Part shown: positions 58,158-64,000 of the stretch, one piece after another
Layout of the letters: each line of letters opens with the position of its first letter
Position numbering within the stretch: position 1 is the stretch's first letter
Made by a program: the position numbers and the translations under genes
Assembly: GCA_947579605.1 (NCBI GenBank)
Contig: OX388321.1
Coordinates: 23,489,614-23,553,613 of the forward strand
DNA: 64,000 bases
Direction: 5' to 3'
Source of the DNA: Athripsodes cinereus
Lineage: Eukaryota > Arthropoda > Insecta > Trichoptera > Leptoceridae
The notes under the pieces: generated by a model
Seen by the model: the letters and a program-made list of their open reading frames with translations, nothing else
Told to the model about the DNA's origin: nothing
Database searches by the model: none

Positions 58158-58607
58158 TAGAAGTGTAGATGTCAAACATATTTTGAACCACTTCAGATTA
58201 ATCATTCCAATTGATCACACTCATCCATAGTCAACCAATTTGAATAGGTATCAACTAGGTAGCTATGCTGTAAATGATACACATACATATGTGAACTTCC
58301 TTTTGGAGTACATGACACAGAGTTTCGACGCTTATGAATCGACTTAAGGCTTGGTTAAGAGTACTCTTTAAACCTAGGTAACATTCCCAATTTCTCTGTG
58401 TCATGCCTATCACATGACTTGAAATTTTTGAAAGTTGTATATAAAGTAATTAAATTTTTGTTACACTTCCACTTTGAAATCAATTTTTATACAACTTTCT
58501 AAGAATAACTGTGTTTCCAAATTATAGGTTGACTATGGATGAGTGTGATCAATTGGAATGATTAATGTAGAGTGGTTCAAAATATGTTTGATATCTCTAG
58601 TAGGATA
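58158..58607. mobile_element. MITE with ~75-bp inverted repeats
   Basis: Left ATTCCAATTGATCACACTCA is the inverse of right TGAGTGTGATCAATTGGAAT. Outer ends are TACTAG and CTAGTA, so a TA target duplication (Tc1/mariner style) is possible. No ORF inside. Confidence 0.75.
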
Positions 58608-59164
58608 AGCAAAGATGAAATGACAGCATACAGAGCACCTAGTATCCATACATAGTTATCTTTTTACATAAAAACTAGTTTTTTTTGTTTTTAATAAAAA
58701 AAAATCGGTCGTTTTGTTAAAAACAGCTAAGTACAAAAATTTGCAATTTTCCTCTGCAAATAATATGAATAATAAATTATACTGTAGTATCTTTTATGTC
58801 ATTAATTATAGCAATATGCCTCTATATTATATAATTCATGCAGATACTGTGAAAACAACAATGGGCTCTCTTCATTAATCATACAATACGGTGTTTACAA
58901 TAAAACTAACACATAATTATTATTATTATTACTACTGTAACAGTACAGACTGTTTCACATCTTGTTCATGTTGAGCAAGCTGTAGGAGTAATACTTAATA
59001 TTTCTACTTTGGTAAAATAATAATACTTACATAATAATATGTTATACTTAGTTGAAATAGTCTTTTGTTGATAATTATAATACAAGTAAGGACTCGTATA
59101 AATTCTCCGAGAATAAATTTATATATCAATCTATACCATTACGGTCTCAATTTACTGACTTAAC

Positions 59165-59285
59165 CACTTATTTTATTCTTATTGCACAATATCATCATTC
59201 ATATAACAAAATCAGTTTACACAATAAAAAATTTGATGATATGCATATGCATAAGTGATTTCTTCCATCTAACCACTTAAATAAT
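59165..59285 (-). repeat. LINE-U tail, second subtype
   Basis: TTATTCTTATTGCACAATAT and TTTGATGATATGCATATGCA with TTCTTCCATCTAACCACTTA. Confidence 0.6.
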
Positions 59286-59289
59286 ATCG

Positions 59290-60380
59290 TGTAGTAAGAC
59301 ATAAAAATAAATCGGAGATGCCAACACTGGCATAGTGGTACTAGACTAGAGAGAGTTGAAATATTAATAAACTGTCACCTAAACGGATAAATAGGAGTCT
59401 TTGGACTCCTGAAATATCCGAGAAATAAAGTTATTTCAACATTATTGATTTGACGTTAATTATGTAAAACTATATATTTATATACGGAAACCAGTGCAAC
59501 TTTTCCAGCAAAGGTGTGATGTGGCAACCCTTATTGAATGCCATTTGTAGATGAATCAGTTGAATTTGTGGCAGTCCTACATCCTTCAAAGCACGAGCTT
59601 CGCTCAATTTTGAGGGTAAAATAGATACTATAAAGAATTTTTTAATTTAAAATTAATGTGTTTATTATTGTTTCAATAAAAATATTTGAATTGAAATTAT
59701 TTCAACCCCATAGAAACTACTTGAATAACAGCGTTGAAGAACAAATAAAAAATGTACATTACACACAAACGGACTAAAACATTTATACGGGCATATTACG
59801 GGTAATATTATAATGTTTCTTACTTCAAAGTTGTACAAAAACACACAATATTGTTGTAGAACAAATAGTAGTGGGTTTGTCTTTAGTGATAATAATAATG
59901 GGAACTTGAAAAGCTTTGTATTGTGTGTGTACATAGATAAAGTTATATATAGGATTCGTGACGAATGTGAATAACTAAAACTTTGGGTTAGGTCTCCTGC
60001 TTTGTGATGACGAAGAAATTAATTATGTTGTTGAATGTCTCAACTTATTATCCTGAGCTTTGCAATAATTATTATTTACAATAATTGGCACGTCGAGCGA
60101 ATTGATGATGAAAAAATTACGACTAAAAAAAATATGCGACTAAAGGAAAGTTTGTTAAAAAGCACGGTTGTCCTAGAAAAACATAGATTAAACCCGCTGA
60201 GATATTGATAACACAAGCACTGAATATTTCTGAATTTCCAATATTTGTTATTGATACATTGATTATCCAATAAATGAAATTAAAAAAATTAAATAATTAG
60301 TGTTAAATTCAATTAATATGAACCCAGTTACCGATCTGCTTCACTTTCAATCTATTGCATAAATATACATACATACATAC
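59290..60380. other. No clear feature
   Basis: AT-rich. 59395-59425 (AGTCTTTGGACTCCTGAAAT) resembles 32500-32535 and 56440-56460, probably a small remnant of a hAT-like repeat. Confidence 0.4.
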
Positions 60381-60383
60381 ATC

Positions 60384-60640
60384 TTCTTCCCCTTGTCCTA
60401 GTTGGGTCGGGGGCCCATTGCGCCTAGGTACCTCCTCCAGAGATCCCTGTCCACCGCTGCTTCCAGGACCTCTGGCCACTCCAAACCATGCCTTTCAACA
60501 CACAAGTTTGACACCTGCCCTTGCCAGCTTCTTCTAGGGCAGCCCACCGGTCTTCTGCCCTCTCCCACAGCCTCCAAAGATCTAAGTTGTAGTCTGTCTT
60601 CTGGCGTGCGGAGAACGTGACCCAGCCATATATATTCATA
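60384..60640 (-). pseudogene. RTE-like LINE 3' end fragment
   Basis: On the minus strand a frame reads as the LINE end type GHVLRTPEDRLQLRSLEAVG, then GRRPVG, PRRSWQGQV and WRRYLGAMGPRPN. It lies in intron about 310 bp upstream of the second Sidestep exon. Confidence 0.7.
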
Positions 60641-60952
60641 AATTTATCAGAGATAAAAACAGAAAGTTGACAAAATATGCACGAGAACAGAAAAGAAAAA
60701 TAACACTTTCAGTCTTCGGCTAAGTCTGTAGACTGCTGTAGCATGCAAAAACTTCAAACTGTAAATACCTAATTTAAAGAGTCTAAGATTATTATAAACC
60801 CGATAATTACAATCATGATTTTAGATAACTTTTTTACTTTAAAGCGTATCCAATCACTGCAGGATATAAAGTTCTTTTTAGCAGGCCTTTTATTTCAATA
60901 TTCATTTTCAGAGATTCTTATGAGTTGACAATTTTTTTTCTTATTTTTTTAG

Positions 60953-61156
60953 GCAAACCTCGACCCAGGGTGACGTGGTACTTGGAAAACACCATGATAG
61001 ACGATTCATTTGAGCAGAGAGCTGATGGCCTGACAGTGAATAACCTGAACTTTCCATCAGTTGGCAGACAGCATCTGTCAGCGCGTCTAATCTGCCAGGC
61101 TTCTAATACAAACCTGACACCTCCGACCACCAAAGTTCTCATCTTAGATATTAACT
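60953..61156 (+). CDS. Sidestep-family Ig protein, internal exon 2 of 3 seen
   Basis: Internal exon of 68 codons, phase 1 at both ends. The acceptor TTTTTTTAG ends at 60952 and the donor GTAAGT starts at 61157. It begins GKPRPRVTWYLE, with the Ig tryptophan at residue 9. It continues through a D-S-F-E-Q-R strand and NLNFPSVGRQHLSARLICQASNT, with the second Ig cysteine at residue 48. A possible N-glycosylation sequon, NLT, lies at residues 54-56. It ends VLILDIN. With the exon at 35209 it completes one C2-type Ig domain (Cys...Trp...Cys). The ending DIN followed by LKPVTV in the next exon matches the domain boundary in Sidestep proteins. The 25,633-bp intron before this exon carries the LTR element and most other repeats described here. 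Confidence 0.92.
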
Positions 61157-61921
61157 GTAAGTATTATCAAATTATTGGAATAAAGAACAAAATCGACATA
61201 GATACATTTATTAATTAGAAAAAACTAATGAAGATGATTTTATTTTTCTACTTGGTATCAATTAAGTGAATTTCTTCCCAGCTGTCAATCTTGCGTGAAA
61301 TCATAAATCTAAATATTTTTTTGAGGTTCTTTCGGCAAAGAAACGAAACCATTTTATCATATTCGCAATCGAATTTGTCAATGTTTATTCTTACTATGAT
61401 TATGTAGATAACAAAAGAAGTTATCACGACCACAAATAAAGGTAGGCTAGAGCCATCTATGCAATTTCTTTGAAACCTGGGAATTAATGGAAAATGGTTC
61501 CGATATTTCGATGCGAACTTACAAAATACTTATTATTATCTGTTTTTCTCATAAAATACTCATGCATTTAGTTACGATTTGTTATTTTTATATATTTAAT
61601 GACACAAATATACAAACTCAAATGCAGACATAAAAAAATAATATAAATGATGTGTTTTAATTATATTTCTAGTGAATTTTAAGTGTTTTTAAACACCTCT
61701 CTCCTTTTCATCTTCTCTTTGTTCAAAGTCTGTGATATCTCAAATAAAATTTATGTTGCAATAGTCCTTTTAACTTTTAATAATTTTCTAGCTGTGTTAA
61801 CTTCCTGTTATATAATTTTTCCCGTGTATTGAAATTGACTGTTTTTGTCTTATTTAAAATATATAATTAAGAAATACAGAAAATGTGTTGAATTAGTCGA
61901 TTTTCTCTTTTTCCATTTCAG
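61157..61921 (+). other. 765-bp phase-1 intron of the Sidestep-family gene
   Basis: GTAAGT donor and CATTTCAG acceptor. AT-rich with no repeat recognised. Confidence 0.9.
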
Positions 61922-62073
61922 TAAAACCTGTCACCGTTTCAATTCTAACCAAAGAAAAACAAGTTTCTGCCGATAAGAGATACGAAGTAGAGTGCAGAAC
62001 TTCAGGATCCAGGCCAGAAGCAGTGGTATCTTGGTGGAAAGGAAGTAGGCAGATCAAGAGGCTGGCTAAAAAC
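61922..62073 (+). CDS. Sidestep-family Ig protein, internal exon 3 of 3 seen
   Basis: Internal exon covering 51 residues. The acceptor TTCCATTTCAG ends at 61921 and the donor GTAAGA starts at 62074. It enters in phase 1 and leaves in phase 0. It starts the next Ig domain with LKPVTVSILTKEKQVSADKR, then YEVECRTSGSRPEAVVSWW. The domain's first Cys is residue 25 and the Trp pair is residues 38-39. It ends KGSRQIKRLAKN. The motif Y-E-V-x-C-x-(S/T)-x-GSRP-x-x-x-x-x-WW is highly characteristic of Sidestep-type receptors. The exon carrying the rest of this domain (the D-x-G-x-Y-x-C strand) is not found between 62074 and 64000 and presumably lies beyond the window. Confidence 0.9.
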
Positions 62074-62340
62074 GTAAGAACAGCATTATAACAAATTATT
62101 TAAATAATATAACACATAGATAGTTAGGAATTGTTCCAGACTTCTCCAGAATTAGAACTTCAAAGTCGTATCTTAGAAATGTCAAATTATATTGGTTGAG
62201 TTGACGTTTATTTTCTAAAACTCCATAAATTAAAATGTCAAATTGGTTATCTTGAATTTTGAATTTCTTAATACAAGAGAACAAAATATACACAAATCAG
62301 TAGTTAAGTGATTTTGAAAACTCTAAGTTAGGTTGTCGAG

Positions 62341-62389
62341 TTCAAGTAAACTCTGTGACTGATGACGCCGCAAGGCAAAAATACTTGAA
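62341..62389 (+). ncRNA. Degenerate hammerhead-like hairpin
   Basis: TTCAAGTA and TACTTGAA could form an 8-bp helix III. Between them lie CTGATGA and the helix CGCC-GCAA-GGC. The G of GAAA is A, and the U before the cleavage position is missing, so it is probably inactive. Confidence 0.4.
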
Positions 62390-62812
62390 AACAAGTTCAA
62401 ATATTTAATTTTTGATTGAAGTACAAAATTAAATAGTGAAAATTAACATTGTTTTAACAAATAAATAAAATTTCGATTTAATATTAAAACGATTTTTGCA
62501 GGGTTAACGCACGGACTTAAAGTTGAATAATTAAATGAAAACTGTTTATTGATAAGGATATCAATTCCATCTTTTTAAAATGTTGAATAAATGTTGTGAA
62601 AAATTAACCAAATTATGGTTTGCCTCTTGTATGGCTTCGGATTAGGTTGGGAAAATTAAATGAAATGACTATCGACGCAGCTAATTGGCTAAGAAATTTA
62701 ACTCTAATTTGAAAGTCTAAAATACTGTTAACATAAAAATTAAGATTCTTAATTATTAAATATTCTATATTTTCAAGTGTAACTTTGTAGAAATGCATTA
62801 TAAAAGATAATA

Positions 62813-62964
62813 TATAATATTTAAATTAAATCAAACACTGTTTTCATTCCATTTAGTATTGTGTTATTACTGATGATGACTACATTGTAGTTGCAAATGT
62901 TCTAATAATTAAAACAATCTCATAGTGAAATGAAACAGTGTTTGATTTAATTTAAATATAATCT
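62813..62964 (+). mobile_element. Fold-back element with hammerhead-like core
   Basis: Arms AATTAAATCAAACACTGTTT and AAACAGTGTTTGATTTAATT are exact inverses within ~42-bp stems. The centre has CTGATGA (62870-62876), a GACTAC/GTAGTT stem, then CAAA where GAAA is expected. Confidence 0.72.
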
Positions 62965-64000
62965 TAATTAATATTGAGTCTAAAAAAACCTTTCTGTAAA
63001 AAAATCTTTCATATATTGTGAAAACGTACGTAAATTTTATTGATGTAATGAATCTAAAAAATGGTGATGTTTGTTTGAATATTTTAACGGATAAATAATA
63101 TTACAATAATATTGCGATGTTCCTCATTTCACAAATTGTATAAAACTTTGTAAACTATTTTCGTCATATTATTTAACCCATTGTTGTTTTAGGACCGAGT
63201 ACAAAAGTGTTGTTGTCGGTTTAACTTTGAAAAGAGTGTAAAGTTTCAGGGGTGAAATATTAGAAACACTTCAAACCGCTTTCCTGGTGAATGAGTGTTA
63301 CTGAAATTAAAAACATTCAAACCTCTGTTAAACTTTTCAGCAACAAATAAAACCTATTTCTCTCTCTCTCTATTCAAACTACTTGAACTTTACAACTTGA
63401 CAGCTTTAAACTTTAAGCTACAGTAGCCATTGACATCACCACCCGTTAAGCCTTTTAACAATCCTTAATGAGCATAAATATACTTAAACAAAATACACTT
63501 TTCAATCTCTTTTTAACGAATATTGAAGTTATATAATCCATTATAATAATAATTATGTACCTGCAACTTTTTCAATAAATAAAACGCAAATATGCAAATT
63601 TAAATATTTATTGCGAATAAAAAGATTGCCAATTGCTTATTATGCCAAACATATTAATTATTAAATCGTCCAAATTGCTTACCTTAATTTTTTAATAAAA
63701 TGAATAATTTATATTATTTAAATCACATAATTATTCATTTCTTTGATGCTTTCTCACTTTATTCTCCTTTTATTTGTAAAATAAATAAATATTCAAATGG
63801 TATTTTAATCGACAGATCCTGGATTTGAATCTACCCGACGTTAACGTTTCCAATTTAACAACTAGAACTTTTCGCTTACTGTAAAAGTGTTAGGATGACA
63901 TAGGAACTGACATTCCTGGAACATTCATGGGTGAGGGTGCAACCCTTAATGTGTGTAAAATTTATATTAGGATACAAAGAATATAATCCAACAAAAAAAT

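Larger units (their letters stand above)
62074..64000 (+). other. Start of the next intron of the Sidestep-family gene (phase 0)
   Basis: Begins with GTAAGA. No acceptor plus Ig-like exon was found before the window ends. It contains two hammerhead-like hairpins (62341-62389 and 62813-62964). From 62965 to 64000 I see only AT-rich unique-looking sequence. Confidence 0.6.

Noticed and set aside
63815..63882. Possible further Ig exon (ATCGACAGATCCTGGATTTG...)
   Set aside because: No D-x-G-x-Y-x-C motif, poor acceptor context, and an in-frame stop soon after.

Overview
The window looks like a piece of an insect nuclear genome, most likely Lepidoptera. It is strongly AT-rich, split genes with GT/AG introns are present, and interspersed LINE and SINE remnants and fold-back elements are dense. 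The Lepidoptera assignment is an impression from repeat style and is not proven. I see no bacterial, phage or CRISPR content.

Host gene. Three plus-strand exons (35209-35319, 60953-61156, 61922-62073) join in frame and encode part of an immunoglobulin-superfamily cell-surface protein of the Sidestep family: most of one Ig domain and the start of the next. The introns between them are 25.6 kb and 765 bp. The 5' exons and the remaining 3' exons are not recognisable in the window. The simplest reading is that nearly all of the window, probably including positions 1-35208, is intron of this one gene.

Repeats fill the rest. Working names used below: SINE-A, an abundant ~265-bp element ending in (TAG)n; SINE-B, tRNA-derived, with a 3' half built around GTGAAAGGTGTATAAGG; SINE-C, tRNA-derived, ending in TTATGTTATG; LINE-P, LINE-Q, LINE-R and LINE-S, truncated 3' ends of RTE-like non-LTR retrotransposons; LINE-T, an L2/CR1-like reverse transcriptase C-terminus; LINE-U, minus-strand LINE-like tails starting with (TTTA)n. 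SINE-A and LINE-P share their 3' ends, which suggests that LINE-P enzymes moved SINE-A. DNA elements include hAT-like MITEs with 8-bp target duplications, several long-TIR MITEs and CpG-rich fold-backs.

The youngest and most striking insertion is a 5,730-bp LTR element (42843-48572, minus orientation) in the giant intron. It has two 1,711-bp LTRs with no difference found, a 4-bp target duplication and a candidate primer binding site. Its one long ORF encodes a Gag-like protein with a C-terminal hydrophobic anchor, and no protease, reverse transcriptase or integrase is visible.

Other notable structures are fold-back elements with hammerhead-ribozyme-like cores (one with a 12-bp target duplication inside a SINE-A), two tandem arrays that start in the same part of SINE-A (9 x 85 bp and 4 x 118 bp), a ~94-bp minisatellite at 36.6-37.6 kb, a ~335-bp TTTA microsatellite, and a LINE with a 5' inversion at 29.4 kb. 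All coordinates for diverged repeats are by eye and may be off by tens of bases.
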